35,095 nt of DNA from Pseudomonas viridiflava (GCF_900580675.1 NZ_UTBG01000177.1:1-35095); one strand, 5' to 3'; counted from the stretch's first letter, positions 1-8,719 are shown. Numbers and translations: made by a program. The notes: generated by a model not told the origin, from the sequence alone.

Positions 1-378
1 CTGCATGCCGATGCCGAAAATAAACGCGCCGAACACCACTGAGATCCCAGCCGGTGCCACCAGCCCGACCACCGGCTGCCCGAACAGCGTGCCCGCCCCC
101 AGCGCCGGGAAAAACAGCAGCACTGCCACTGCCAGCATCACCATTTGCGCGCGCAGGCCGGCGCCACGTCGATCATTGATAAACACGCGCCAAGCCGAGG
201 TAAAACCAAAGGCGGCGTGGTACAGCGTCAAGCCCAGCGCGGCCCCGACCACCAGCAACAGCACCTGGCGCGAGCCGACGCTGTTTTGCAGAAACAGGGC
301 GCCGAGCACCAGAATGATAAAGGCCACCAGCGGCGCGACAGGCTTGCGCGCGGGGGCGATTGGGAGAGTGGTGCTCAT
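1..378 (-). CDS. YeeE/YedE family sulfur-compound transporter, N-terminal part
   Basis: The first 126 codons are present and the gene leaves the window at base 1, in frame. The ATG at 378 opens with MSTTLPIAPARKPVAPL, a short cytoplasmic leader, followed by hydrophobic segments (about residues 16-33, 35-50, 78-97, 100-125). The last visible residues are FGAFIFGIGMQ. This leads into the place where family members carry the conserved GGGC motif, which would lie beyond the edge. YeeE/YedE proteins (TsuA-like) import thiosulfate or related sulfur species through conserved cysteines. The family call rests on the look of the N-terminus; the substrate is not shown. The gene is divergent from the MFS gene at 461, and 82 bases separate the two starts. 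Confidence 0.75.
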   Translation of the reverse strand, partial: MSTTLPIAPARKPVAPLVAFIILVLGALFLQNSVGSRQVLLLVVGAALGLTLYHAAFGFTSAWRVFINDRRGAGLRAQMVMLAVAVLLFFPALGAGTLFGQPVVGLVAPAGISVVFGAFIFGIGMQ

Positions 379-401
379 GGAAGATCTCGGTTCGTTTGGA
401 T

Positions 402-431
402 TTGAATGATTGCGTAGGGGGCGAGTATAAA
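402..431 (+). promoter_or_regulatory. Candidate sigma-70 promoter for the MFS gene
   Basis: TTGAAT (402-407) and TATAAA (426-431) are separated by 18 bases and end about 30 bases before the ATG at 461. This is the only good -35/-10 pair in the divergent 82-base gap. It is read by eye only. Confidence 0.4.
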
Positions 432-460
432 CCCAGGGGCGGCCCACCTTTGGAGTATTC

Positions 461-1729
461 ATGAGTTTCCTCGGCACCTTCCGTTCCCTGCGCAGCCCCA
501 ACTACCGCATCTGGGCCGCCGGTGCGCTGGTCTCCAACATCGGCACCTGGATGCAACGCACCGCCCAGGACTGGCTGGTGCTCACCCAACTCACCCCACA
601 CAACGCCGCCGCGGTGGGCATCGTGATGTCGTTGCAGTTCGGCCCGCAATTGCTGTTGCTGCCGTGGACCGGGTTTGCCGCCGACCACTTCGACCAGCGC
701 AAGCTGCTGATCATCACCCAGGCGGTGATGGGCCTGCTGGCACTGACGCTGGGGGTGTTTACCATCACCGGTTTTGTCGAGCTGTGGCACGTGTATGTAT
801 TCGCGTTTTTATCCGGCTGCGCCTCGGCATTCGACGCGCCGGTGCGGCAGATTTTCGTCGCGGAACTGGTGGGCGAGAAGGATTTATCCAACGCCATCGC
901 ACTTAACTCGACCTCGTTCAATATGGCACGCATGATCGGCCCGGCCGTAGCCGGTTTGACCATCGCCTCGGTCGGTACCGGCTGGGCGTTCCTGCTCAAC
1001 GGCAGCAGCTTTTTCGCGGTACTGGCTTCGCTGTTTATGCTGCGCGTCTCCGGGCAGCACGCCAAAGTGCGGGCGCTGCGCACAAAGGGCAGCCTCACCG
1101 AGGGTTTGCGCTACGTGTGGGCGCGGCCGGACCTGAAGGCCATCCTGCTGATGCTGTTTCTGATCGGCACGTTCGGCATGAACTTTCCGATTTTCATCTC
1201 GACCATGGCCGTGACCGCGTTCCACGCCGACGCGCGTGGCTACGGCCTGCTGTCCTCGACCCTGGCCATCGGCACCATCGCCGGCGCCCTGCTGGCCGCC
1301 GGCCGCGAACGACCGCAGTTCAAGTCGCTGCTCAGCGGTGCGGCGGTATTCGGCGTGGGCTGCGCCCTGGCCGCCCTGGCGCCGAATTACGGGTGGTTCG
1401 CCGTCGCGCTGGTGATCATCGGCGTGGGCGCCATGACCTTCAGCAACACCACCAACAGCCTGATGCAACTGACCACCGAACCCGCCATGCGCGGCCGGGT
1501 GATTGCCCTGCGCGTCGGCGTGGCGCTGGGTGGCACGCCGATTGGCGCGCCCATCGTCGGCTGGATTGCCGACCACCTGGGCCCGCGCTGGGCCTTGGGG
1601 GTGGGCGCGCTGTCGGGGATCCTCGCGGTGGGCGTCGCGGTCTACACGATCAAGCGTCAGCTGGATCGGCCCGCCACGCTCATCCCCGCCCCACCGACCC
1701 CGAAACCGGAAGATTACCCAGCAGCTTGA
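461..1729 (+). CDS. MFS transporter, EntS/MFS_3-like
   Basis: This is a 422-residue inner-membrane secondary transporter. The start MSFLGTFRSLRSPNYRIWAAG has the N-terminal pattern of the MFS_3 (EntS-like) exporters: a short amphipathic leader, then SNIGTWMQRTAQDWLV at the first membrane span. About 12 hydrophobic segments follow, with a loop near residue 200 between the two halves. The cytoplasmic loop between TM2 and TM3 carries the A-motif-like FAADHFDQRK (about residues 71-80). A good ribosome site (GGAG, 452-455, 5-base spacer) supports the ATG. Substrate is unknown; siderophore or drug export is typical for relatives. The 3' end overlaps the convergent nuclease gene by 50 bases. Confidence 0.85.
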   Translation: MSFLGTFRSLRSPNYRIWAAGALVSNIGTWMQRTAQDWLVLTQLTPHNAAAVGIVMSLQFGPQLLLLPWTGFAADHFDQRKLLIITQAVMGLLALTLGVFTITGFVELWHVYVFAFLSGCASAFDAPVRQIFVAELVGEKDLSNAIALNSTSFNMARMIGPAVAGLTIASVGTGWAFLLNGSSFFAVLASLFMLRVSGQHAKVRALRTKGSLTEGLRYVWARPDLKAILLMLFLIGTFGMNFPIFISTMAVTAFHADARGYGLLSSTLAIGTIAGALLAAGRERPQFKSLLSGAAVFGVGCALAALAPNYGWFAVALVIIGVGAMTFSNTTNSLMQLTTEPAMRGRVIALRVGVALGGTPIGAPIVGWIADHLGPRWALGVGALSGILAVGVAVYTIKRQLDRPATLIPAPPTPKPEDYPAA

Positions 1730-2477
1730 GCCCGGTGCTCTTCACAAAGGTCGCGTAGTCCATCGGCTTCTGGATGCGGGTTTCGGCGTTGGGCAGCACG
1801 TAGGCCCAGGCGCGCTGGGACGACGCGTCGTACACCAGCTTGAACAGGCGCGTCGGCACCCAGACCTTGTTGTCACCGATGGTGCCGTAGCCGGTGTCGA
1901 ACAGCGGGCCGGTGAACACGTACACGTCGCCGTCGGCGCGCTTGGCAAACTTGCGCACGTCGGCCTCGACCTTGCTCCAGATCTTGCGGTTGTTGGTGGG
2001 GTCCTGCGGCACCATGTTCGACAGCGCGAAAGATTGCGCCATGGCATGCGCATTCGGCGCATCGGCGGCCGGGGCCTGGTGGCCACGGTCCACGGCCGGG
2101 TGCTGGCTGCGGTAGTCGCTCAACTCGGCGCGCCCGGCCTTGGGAATGCGCGGGTCGGGGTAGAACTGGTTGGTGCGCTCCTCGCCTTTGGCCTCCTTCA
2201 ACTGCGCGGCATTCAGGCGCTCGACCACCACCAGCGGGGTTTTGCTGGCCTGCGAGTAGAGTACCGCAAAGGTGTCGGAACACAGGGCCAGGGGTTTCAT
2301 CGCGGCGGGTACGGTGGCGGTGTTGATCGGATTATTGGCCGGGAACAGCTCCGCGCAACTGTCAAAAGAGGCGCGTTGTTGCGTGGTGGTATAGGGGTTC
2401 GCCAGGCTGCGGGCGTCGACGGCGGTGGAGAGTAAAACAAGGGCTGAGAGCCCGGCTGCAATGTTGCGTAGGTACAT
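1680..2477 (-). CDS. Secreted DNA/RNA non-specific endonuclease (DRGH family)
   Basis: A 265-residue protein with a cleavable Sec signal (hydrophobic residues 6-20, likely cut near AVDA-RS). The catalytic block is DRGHQAP with Asp130 and general-base His133. Asn163 and Glu171 follow with the N-x7-E spacing seen in Serratia nuclease, where they bind the catalytic Mg2+. Cys41 and Cys66 could form a disulfide, as expected for an exported protein. The family cleaves DNA and RNA without sequence preference, and relatives serve nutrient scavenging, DNA turnover or attack on other cells. No immunity gene is seen beside it: both neighbours are unrelated. The protein ends inside the last 50 bases of the MFS gene on the other strand. 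Confidence 0.88.
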   Translation of the reverse strand: MYLRNIAAGLSALVLLSTAVDARSLANPYTTTQQRASFDSCAELFPANNPINTATVPAAMKPLALCSDTFAVLYSQASKTPLVVVERLNAAQLKEAKGEERTNQFYPDPRIPKAGRAELSDYRSQHPAVDRGHQAPAADAPNAHAMAQSFALSNMVPQDPTNNRKIWSKVEADVRKFAKRADGDVYVFTGPLFDTGYGTIGDNKVWVPTRLFKLVYDASSQRAWAYVLPNAETRIQKPMDYATFVKSTGLKLLGNLPVSGSVGRG

Positions 2478-2633
2478 GCGTTAGATCTTATGGTGAGGGT
2501 AAACAGGCAAACACAAATGCTCGTGCGGGGCGTATGGACCCTGATAAGTCTGTTTGGTGCCACGATGCCCAGGGATGAGGTTGAACTCTCCTACACCTGA
2601 GGTCTCAGAACCCTACATCCTCGGGAGAACTTT

Positions 2634-3695
2634 ATGACCCAGACCGCATTAGTCGTCGGCGCCAGCGGCATCGTTGGCAGCGCCATTACCCAATTACTGC
2701 TCGACAACCAGTGGCAGGTCGCCGCGCTTTCCCGCAAACCGTCGCAGGTGCCGGGTGTGATTCCGGTGGCGGCCGACTTGCAGGACCCCGCCTCCCTGCA
2801 ACAGGCGCTGGCAGACCTGAAACCGACCCATGTGTTCATCACCACTTGGTCACGCCAGGCCACCGAAGCGGAGAACATCCGCGTGAACGCCGCCATGGTG
2901 CGCAATGTGCTGGATGCCGTGCGCCCGGCCGGCAGCGTGCAGCACGTGGCATTGGTCACCGGCTTGAAGCACTACCTCGGCCCGTTCGAAAACTACGGCA
3001 AGGGCAGCCTGCCAAAAACCCCGTTTCGCGAAGACCAAGGCCGCCTGGACGTAGAGAATTTCTACTACGCCCAAGAGGACGAAGTGTTCGCCGCCGCTGA
3101 AAAAGACGGCTTCACCTGGAGCGTGCACCGCCCGCACACCGTCACCGGCGTGGCCGTCGGCAACGCGATGAACATGGCAACCACCCTCGCCGTCTACGCC
3201 AGCGTGTGCAAACACACCGGGCGCGCGTTTGTCTTCCCGGGCTCACGCGTGCAATGGGACAGCCTCACCGACATGACCGACGCGCGGCAACTGGCCAAAC
3301 AACAGCTGTGGGCTGCGACCACACCGGCGGCGGCCAACCAGGCGTTCAATATCACCAATGGCGACGTGTTCCGCTGGAACTGGATGTGGGGCCGGATCGC
3401 CGAGTATTTCGACCTCTCGCCCGCCGACTTCCCTGCCACGCCCTCGCCGCTTGAAACCCAGATGGCCAACGATGAGGCCGCGTGGCGCGAGATCGTCACA
3501 CAGCACGGGTTGAAAGAAAGCGACCTCCACCGCCTGGTTTCGCCGTGGCATACCGATGCCGACCTGGGACGGCCGATCGAGGTGGTCACGGACATGTCCA
3601 AGAGCCGCAAAATGGGCTTCACCGCCTACCAGGCCAGCGACCAGGCGTTTTTTGATGTGTTCGATCAACTGCGCGCCGCGCGTTTGATTCCCTGA
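2634..3695 (+). CDS. PRISE-type SDR reductase (progesterone 5-beta-reductase / iridoid synthase-like)
   Basis: A 353-residue extended short-chain dehydrogenase. The NADP-binding glycine motif GASGIVG sits at residues 9-15. The family's atypical catalytic pair is visible: Lys112 in TGLKHY and a tyrosine (144/145) in NFYYAQED. PRISE enzymes reduce the C=C bond of activated enones by 1,4-hydride addition, unlike classical SDRs. The bacterial physiological substrate is generally unknown. RBS GGAG lies 6 bases before the ATG. The gene converges on the MFS exporter at 3698 with only 2 bases between them. With the TetR gene beyond, this suggests a handling/export unit for a reactive compound, which is inference. 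Confidence 0.85.
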   Translation: MTQTALVVGASGIVGSAITQLLLDNQWQVAALSRKPSQVPGVIPVAADLQDPASLQQALADLKPTHVFITTWSRQATEAENIRVNAAMVRNVLDAVRPAGSVQHVALVTGLKHYLGPFENYGKGSLPKTPFREDQGRLDVENFYYAQEDEVFAAAEKDGFTWSVHRPHTVTGVAVGNAMNMATTLAVYASVCKHTGRAFVFPGSRVQWDSLTDMTDARQLAKQQLWAATTPAAANQAFNITNGDVFRWNWMWGRIAEYFDLSPADFPATPSPLETQMANDEAAWREIVTQHGLKESDLHRLVSPWHTDADLGRPIEVVTDMSKSRKMGFTAYQASDQAFFDVFDQLRAARLIP

Positions 3696-3697
3696 AC

Positions 3698-4915
3698 CTA
3701 ATGGCCGCTCACCGCGGGTGAGTTCGCAGCGCGCGCACCAGGCTTGAAACCTTGCGTGCGCGCCGTCCAGGCAATCACCAGCGCCACGCCGATCAACACC
3801 AGCATGGCCCATGGAAACGCCGCCACACCCCAGGTATCCAGCAGCACACCGCCGACCACGCCACTGCCGGCAATTGCGCTGTTCCAGGCCACCACGTTCA
3901 GCGACAACGCCACATCCGCGCCATCGCCCGCCGCGTCGGCCAGGGCGGTTTGCAGCAGGGTTGCGGCGCCGCCGAAGCTCAGGCCCCACGCCGCCACACC
4001 GAGGTACACCACCTGCGGCACGTTGCCGAAAAAGCCGAATAACAGGCTCACCGCCGCAAAGGTCAGCAGGCACGCCAGCACGGTTTTACGCAATAAAGGC
4101 TCGACCAACCTGGCGGTGATCCAGATGCCCGCCAACGCCGCGATGCCGAACACCAGCAGCACCAGGTCCACGCGTTCGGCCAGGCCTGCAGGCGCCACGA
4201 ACGGCGCGATGTAGGTGTACAGAATGTTGTGAGCGAGCATCCAACTGATCACCACCGCCAACACCGGACGCACGCCGGGTGTGGTCAGCACGCTACGCAA
4301 CGACAAGCGCTGATGGGCGGGCTGGGGCGCGTAATCCGGGACTTTCACCAGCACCCACACAATCAGCACCAGCGTCAGGGCCGACATCAGGCCAAAGGTC
4401 GTGCGCCAACCCACCAGGCCGCCGAGCCAGGTGCCCAGCGGCACGCCCAGCGAGAGCGCAATCGGTGTGCCGACCATCGCCAGCGCCAGCGCCTTTCCCT
4501 GTTGATGGGACGCGACCATGCGCCGGGCGTAACCGGCCAGCAGGCTCCAGGCGAGCCCCGCCGCTACTCCGGCGAAAAAGCGCGCCACCAGCGTCACGCC
4601 ATAGTGCGACGACAACGCGGTGATGGAGTTGAACAGCAGGAAACCGACGATGGTCAGCAGCAGCACATTGCGCCGGCGCCAGCCGCGGGTGGCGATGGTC
4701 ATGGGGATCACCGCCAGCACCGAGCCCAGCGCATAGGCGGTGACCATCTGCCCGGCCATGGACGGCGAAATCGCCAGCCCTTCGCTGATCAACGGCAACA
4801 GGCCGGCGGGCAGGGTTTCGGTGACGATGCAGATGAAGCCGGTCATGGCCAGGGCGAGTAACGCGCCAATCGGCAGGCGCTCGGACGAGGCGGATAAGGT
4901 GAGTGAGGGCGTCAC
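3698..4915 (-). CDS. MFS transporter, DHA1 family (SotB/AraJ-like)
   Basis: A 405-residue, 12-span inner-membrane exporter. It starts with GTG at 4915, chosen because AAGGAG lies 6 bases upstream. The N-terminal span has FICIVTETLPAGLLPLIS, the pattern of the DHA1 sugar-efflux/drug-efflux group, and RGWRRRN is the TM2-TM3 loop. Relatives export sugars, amino-acid derivatives or drugs such as chloramphenicol. The gene is divergent from the TetR gene, with two operator-like repeats between them, so it is probably the regulator's main target. Its 3' end almost touches the convergent PRISE reductase gene. Confidence 0.88.
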   Translation of the reverse strand: MTPSLTLSASSERLPIGALLALAMTGFICIVTETLPAGLLPLISEGLAISPSMAGQMVTAYALGSVLAVIPMTIATRGWRRRNVLLLTIVGFLLFNSITALSSHYGVTLVARFFAGVAAGLAWSLLAGYARRMVASHQQGKALALAMVGTPIALSLGVPLGTWLGGLVGWRTTFGLMSALTLVLIVWVLVKVPDYAPQPAHQRLSLRSVLTTPGVRPVLAVVISWMLAHNILYTYIAPFVAPAGLAERVDLVLLVFGIAALAGIWITARLVEPLLRKTVLACLLTFAAVSLLFGFFGNVPQVVYLGVAAWGLSFGGAATLLQTALADAAGDGADVALSLNVVAWNSAIAGSGVVGGVLLDTWGVAAFPWAMLVLIGVALVIAWTARTQGFKPGARAANSPAVSGH

Positions 4916-4939
4916 GGGAAACTCCTTGAGGTCACTTAG

Positions 4940-4953
4940 ATACTGATCGATAT
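4940..4953. promoter_or_regulatory. Putative TetR operator 1
   Basis: ATACTGATCGATAT is an imperfect palindrome (10 of 14 positions symmetric). It matches the reverse complement of the second site at 4994 in 11 of 14 positions. It lies 24 bases before the MFS start codon, where a bound repressor would block that gene. Confidence 0.5.
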
Positions 4954-4978
4954 AGATGTTGCGGGCAGCCTGCGCCCG

Positions 4979-5007
4979 TTGTCAACGACTTATGTATCGA
5001 CTAGTAT
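4979..5007 (+). promoter_or_regulatory. TetR-gene promoter with overlapping operator 2
   Basis: TTGTCA (4979-4984) and TAGTAT (5002-5007) are 17 bases apart, ahead of the regulator start at 5036. The operator-like GTATCGACTAGTAT (4994-5007) covers the -10 element, so binding would repress the regulator's own gene. This fits the usual TetR autoregulation. Confidence 0.5.
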
Positions 5008-5035
5008 TTATCTCATTCCTCACCGGAGCGCAGAC

Positions 5036-5728
5036 ATGGCACAGATGGGCCGCCCCCGCACCTTCGACCGCGAACAGGCCGTGGAACAGGCCATGCACCT
5101 GTTCTGGCAGCACGGCTACGACGCCACTTCCCTCGCCCAGCTCAAGGCCGGCCTGGGGGGCGGGATTTCCGCGCCGAGCTTCTACGCGGCGTTCGGCTCC
5201 AAGGAGGCGTTGTTCGATGAATGCGTGCAGCGCTACCTGGCGACCTACGCCCAAGTCACCGAATGCCTGTGGGACGAAACCCTGCCGCCGCGCCAGGCCG
5301 TCGAAACCGCGCTGCGCCAGTCGGCGCGCATGCAGTGTGAAGACGGGCACCCCAAGGGCTGCATGGTCGCGCTGGGCGTGATGAGCGCGCCGAGCCCGGA
5401 AAACGCACGGGTTGCGGATGCCTTGACCGCGTCGCGGCTACGCACCCGCGCGGGGATCGTGGCGTGCGTGGAGCGCGCGATCGCCCTGGGCCAGTTGCCG
5501 CAGCAGACCCAGCCGGCCGTGATGGCGACGGTATTTGACAGTTTTTTGCAGGGGGTTTCGATATTGGCGCGCGATAACGTGCCCCCTGCCGCCATCGACG
5601 CGGCAATCAGCCAACTGCTGCTGACATGGGACATTGCGGCCTCTATTGCTCCGCCCCTTCAACGCGACAGTCGAGCAAGCAATCCACCCACACCCTCTAC
5701 ACCGACAGGCACTGATCCTGAACTTTGA
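5036..5728 (+). CDS. TetR/AcrR family transcriptional repressor
   Basis: A 230-residue regulator. The N-terminal helix-turn-helix (about residues 10-60) runs from GRPRTFDREQAVEQAMHLFW to SFYAAFGSKEALFDEC, the classic TetR_N layout. The C-terminal part is the variable ligand-binding/dimer domain, and the last 20 residues are a Pro/Ser/Thr-rich tail. ATG 5036 was chosen because GGAG (5025-5028) sits 7 bases ahead. An in-frame ATG at 4979 would put the promoter and operator inside the gene. The gene is divergent from the DHA1 exporter, which it probably represses until a ligand binds. The ligand is unknown. Confidence 0.88.
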   Translation: MAQMGRPRTFDREQAVEQAMHLFWQHGYDATSLAQLKAGLGGGISAPSFYAAFGSKEALFDECVQRYLATYAQVTECLWDETLPPRQAVETALRQSARMQCEDGHPKGCMVALGVMSAPSPENARVADALTASRLRTRAGIVACVERAIALGQLPQQTQPAVMATVFDSFLQGVSILARDNVPPAAIDAAISQLLLTWDIAASIAPPLQRDSRASNPPTPSTPTGTDPEL

Positions 5729-5737
5729 ATAGGCACG

Positions 5738-5765
5738 GCACCCAGGCCTGCCCGGGCAGCGGTGC
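5738..5765. terminator. Hairpin between convergent tetR and receptor genes
   Basis: GCACC (5738-5742) pairs with GGTGC (5761-5765), and the 12-base palindrome CTGCCCGGGCAG (5748-5759) lies inside. It fills the 49-base gap between two convergent genes. There is no U-run on either strand, so intrinsic termination is uncertain. Confidence 0.35.
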
Positions 5766-5777
5766 GGACTGAAGCCC

Positions 5778-8624
5778 TTAGAACTTCGCCTGCACGCCTA
5801 CCCGCAGCGTACGCCCGGGCGCCGGCATGAAACTTTGCGCCAGAGGGTCCAGATAGTAACGGTCGGTCAGGTTCTGCAGCGACACGTTAAGGCTGGCGTG
5901 TTCCTGCAACCTGTAGTTCAGGAAGAGATCAACCAGTGCCACTTCGCGGTAGGCCAATTGCGGCGTGGTGGCGCCGGTCTGCCAGGGTTTGTCCACGGTG
6001 ACCGTGGGCCCCGAGGTGTACGTCAGGCGAGTCCCGACTACCAGGCTCTGATCGAAGAAACGCAGGCCGGTGGTCAGGTTGCTCGCGAACCGTGGCGGGT
6101 TCTGGGTATTGGTGTAGGAACCCATGAAGCTGCCCGGGGTGCAGTCCGGGGTTCGGCTCAGATCCTGATAAGCGTTACTGGCCGCGCGTAGCGTTGCAGC
6201 GAATGCGGCGTCGCAGGTTTCGGTCTTCAGGTAGTAGGTGGAGGACAGATCGGCGAACACCCGCCCGGCATCGTAGCGGGTCTGCAGTTCCAGGCCGCTG
6301 GTCTTGTAGCTGTCAGTGTTGCTGAAGCGCATCAGGCCCGACAGGCCGGGGCTCGGGTCGTAGTAGCGTGTGATGTAGTTTTTGATGGTGTTGTTGAAAT
6401 AGGCGAGCTTGATCGCTCCCGAGTCGTCATCCAATAGCAGCCCCTTGCCAGAGGTGCTGGCGCCGATCTCCCAGTTGCTCGAACGCTCAGGTTTCAAGCC
6501 CTTGCCGGGCCGGGTTAGCAATACACCCTGGCTGGTTTCAAACAGCGAAGGCATACGAATTCCCTGGGTGTAGGAGGCATAGACGAAGGTGTCGGGCAGC
6601 ACTTCGATATTGACTCCGAACGCCGGGGAGAAAGCGCCGCCACTGTCGCTCTGTTTGCCCGAATAGTCATACCCGGCGACTACTTCTCCGAACTGGGGAG
6701 CGTAGACCGTCGAAGAGATCACCCCAAAGTCGTTGTAGTTGACGCCCTCGAAGGGGTAGTTGGTGTCCTGGAAGACAACGCCATTGTTCAGGCGCGGGTC
6801 CGTGGCGTCGGTGTATTGGCCATTGCTGTCCGGAAACCACAGCATGTTGCCGGACCTGTCGCCGGAGTTGTTGCCGTTGTAGACCCGCAGGTAGCGCAGA
6901 TCACGCTCCTCCCAGCGCGCTGTTGCCCGGGCGATATGGTCCTTGCTGCGATACCGGGTGTAGCGGCCGCCACCCCATAACGTGAGCGGTTCCACTGGTT
7001 TATATTCCAGCTTGCCGTTGAAACTGAACTCCTGCCGCGAACCTTCGCGCAACATGCGGTTGGCGTTGATATCGTGCTGGGTGGTGACCACGCCTTTTTG
7101 CGGACGCAGCTCTTCGAGCTGGAACGAGCTGCCCAGGTCCAGCTTCATGTCGCCGTAATCGGTGTGCCAGTGCGAGGTGTTGGCCAGGCCACCGCCGATG
7201 CGCTGGTCGGCCTGCCGGCTCCAGGCACGGTCTGAGCGATAGCCCTGGGTCGCCGGCGCTCTTACCGAGGTGATCTGGCTGGTTTGCGCGTCGGTCATCC
7301 ACAGGTCAGCGGTCAGGTCCACCAGCGGATTGCCCTCGGGCAGGTAGTTGTAACGTGCGGTGTAAGTGTCGATCCTGGTGCGGCCCAAGGGGTACTGATA
7401 AATCCCGCCGGTGCCGAAGCGGAAAATATCCGAAGGCATGACCTCGCCGATGCGCCCGTCATAGCGCCGATAGCCCAGATCGAAGGTGTGGCCATCCGCC
7501 GGGCGAAGGGTGGTCTTGAGCAGGAATGACTCGGTCCTGGACGAGGAGTTCAGTACCTCCTCACCTGCGCTGTAGGTGGTGGCGACACTCCTTTCCTCAT
7601 CGCCATTGCTGTCGTAGCTTCGATAACGGTCCTGCCCCTTCCTGCCAGCAAAATAGTTACCCTGGTTGCGCTTGGCATAGGCCGCCACCACGTCGAAAAA
7701 TTCATGGGAATAGGCGAACGCAGCACTGCCGGACTCGGCCTGCGAACCCAACAGCCCGCCCCGACTGCGGTGTGGCTCCGAGTACAGGTTTTGCGTCGCG
7801 GAACGTGGGTCCCGGTCGGCCGGGGCGACGCCGTTGTTCCACAGGTCACCCTTGAGGCGCAGCCCCATGTCCTGGCCATCCTTGAGGATGTCGTCGACGC
7901 TCAGGGTGCGCATCTTCACCGTACCGCCGATAGCGCTGGAGGTCAGGCTCGGGCCCTTGTCGATAGTGATGTCGCTGATCAGGTCCGGGTCTATGTAGCT
8001 GCGCTGCTGGGTACCGGCATAGCCGCGATAGACGTCCAGTGCCTGCTGCGAACCGTCAACCGTGACCGCTACCCGGCTCTGGCCCTGGATACCACGGATA
8101 TTCACATCCAGGCCGCCGCCATTGCGACTGTCACCGACCTGGACGCCAGGTTGCCCCTTGAGCATATCGCCAACCGAAACCACGCCAAAGCGCTGCATAT
8201 CTTCACCGGAGATATACACCGACGAACGCGGTGCCCGGTAGACCTGTGCCTCTTCAAGATGCTCGCCCGTCACCTGCTGCGTCGGCAGCAGGACACCCTC
8301 TTGGCGCAAGCGCAGCACATAGCCGCCGTCGGCCTCACGTTGATAGTCCAGGCCTGTGCCCGAGAGCAATTGGGTCAGGCCAGCCTCGGTATTGAAATCA
8401 CCCTGCAGGCCCTGGCTGCTCCTGCCGGCGGTGAGCAGCGAACTGCCCGCCATGCTGATCCCCGCTTCAGTGCCGAAGCGCGACAACACTTGATCCAGCG
8501 GACCGGCAGCGATGCGGTAGGGGCGCTCGCCAGCTGCAAAAACCAGCTCTCCATTGAGCATCTGGAAACTGACAAACAACAGGCTGAACGTATGGTTACG
8601 CAAGACACGAACGGGGAGAATCAT
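5778..8624 (-). CDS. TonB-dependent outer-membrane receptor, HasR-like (probable heme/hemophore) with signalling domain
   Basis: A 948-residue outer-membrane receptor. After an export signal ending near FAAG come an STN signalling domain (about residues 33-85), a plug domain (about 110-250; DVNIRGIQGQSR, then DPDLISDITIDKGPS) and a 22-strand-type barrel ending in Phe (VGVQAKF). FRAP/NPNL-type positions read GIRMPSLFE and GLKPERSSN. Two cysteines about 30 residues apart in a late loop could form a disulfide. The plug and early barrel resemble HasR-type heme/hemophore receptors as I remember them, so heme uptake is an inference. The STN domain would contact the upstream FecR and so switch on the ECF sigma factor. 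ATG 8624 has AGGAG 6 bases ahead. No hasA follows: the next gene is the convergent tetR. Confidence 0.8.
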   Translation of the reverse strand: MILPVRVLRNHTFSLLFVSFQMLNGELVFAAGERPYRIAAGPLDQVLSRFGTEAGISMAGSSLLTAGRSSQGLQGDFNTEAGLTQLLSGTGLDYQREADGGYVLRLRQEGVLLPTQQVTGEHLEEAQVYRAPRSSVYISGEDMQRFGVVSVGDMLKGQPGVQVGDSRNGGGLDVNIRGIQGQSRVAVTVDGSQQALDVYRGYAGTQQRSYIDPDLISDITIDKGPSLTSSAIGGTVKMRTLSVDDILKDGQDMGLRLKGDLWNNGVAPADRDPRSATQNLYSEPHRSRGGLLGSQAESGSAAFAYSHEFFDVVAAYAKRNQGNYFAGRKGQDRYRSYDSNGDEERSVATTYSAGEEVLNSSSRTESFLLKTTLRPADGHTFDLGYRRYDGRIGEVMPSDIFRFGTGGIYQYPLGRTRIDTYTARYNYLPEGNPLVDLTADLWMTDAQTSQITSVRAPATQGYRSDRAWSRQADQRIGGGLANTSHWHTDYGDMKLDLGSSFQLEELRPQKGVVTTQHDINANRMLREGSRQEFSFNGKLEYKPVEPLTLWGGGRYTRYRSKDHIARATARWEERDLRYLRVYNGNNSGDRSGNMLWFPDSNGQYTDATDPRLNNGVVFQDTNYPFEGVNYNDFGVISSTVYAPQFGEVVAGYDYSGKQSDSGGAFSPAFGVNIEVLPDTFVYASYTQGIRMPSLFETSQGVLLTRPGKGLKPERSSNWEIGASTSGKGLLLDDDSGAIKLAYFNNTIKNYITRYYDPSPGLSGLMRFSNTDSYKTSGLELQTRYDAGRVFADLSSTYYLKTETCDAAFAATLRAASNAYQDLSRTPDCTPGSFMGSYTNTQNPPRFASNLTTGLRFFDQSLVVGTRLTYTSGPTVTVDKPWQTGATTPQLAYREVALVDLFLNYRLQEHASLNVSLQNLTDRYYLDPLAQSFMPAPGRTLRVGVQAKF

Positions 8625-8645
8625 GCAAGGCTCCTAGGGATCGAA

Positions 8646-8665
8646 ACCCACCTGCGCCGGTGGGT
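8646..8665 (-). promoter_or_regulatory. Stem-loop between fecR and the receptor gene
   Basis: ACCCACC and GGTGGGT (7 perfect pairs, 6-base loop) sit about 20 bases upstream of the receptor start, in the 95-base gap after fecR. There is no U-run behind it. It may be an mRNA processing or stability element that uncouples receptor from regulator expression. Confidence 0.35.
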
Positions 8666-8719
8666 ATTACCTAAAGGCCAAACCAAATCGAAAAAACTAT
8701 CGCACCGGTGAAAAAAAAC

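Noticed and set aside
1680..2477. Nuclease as toxin of an effector/immunity pair
   Set aside because: It has an ordinary Sec signal, no toxin-delivery domain, and no small immunity gene beside it.
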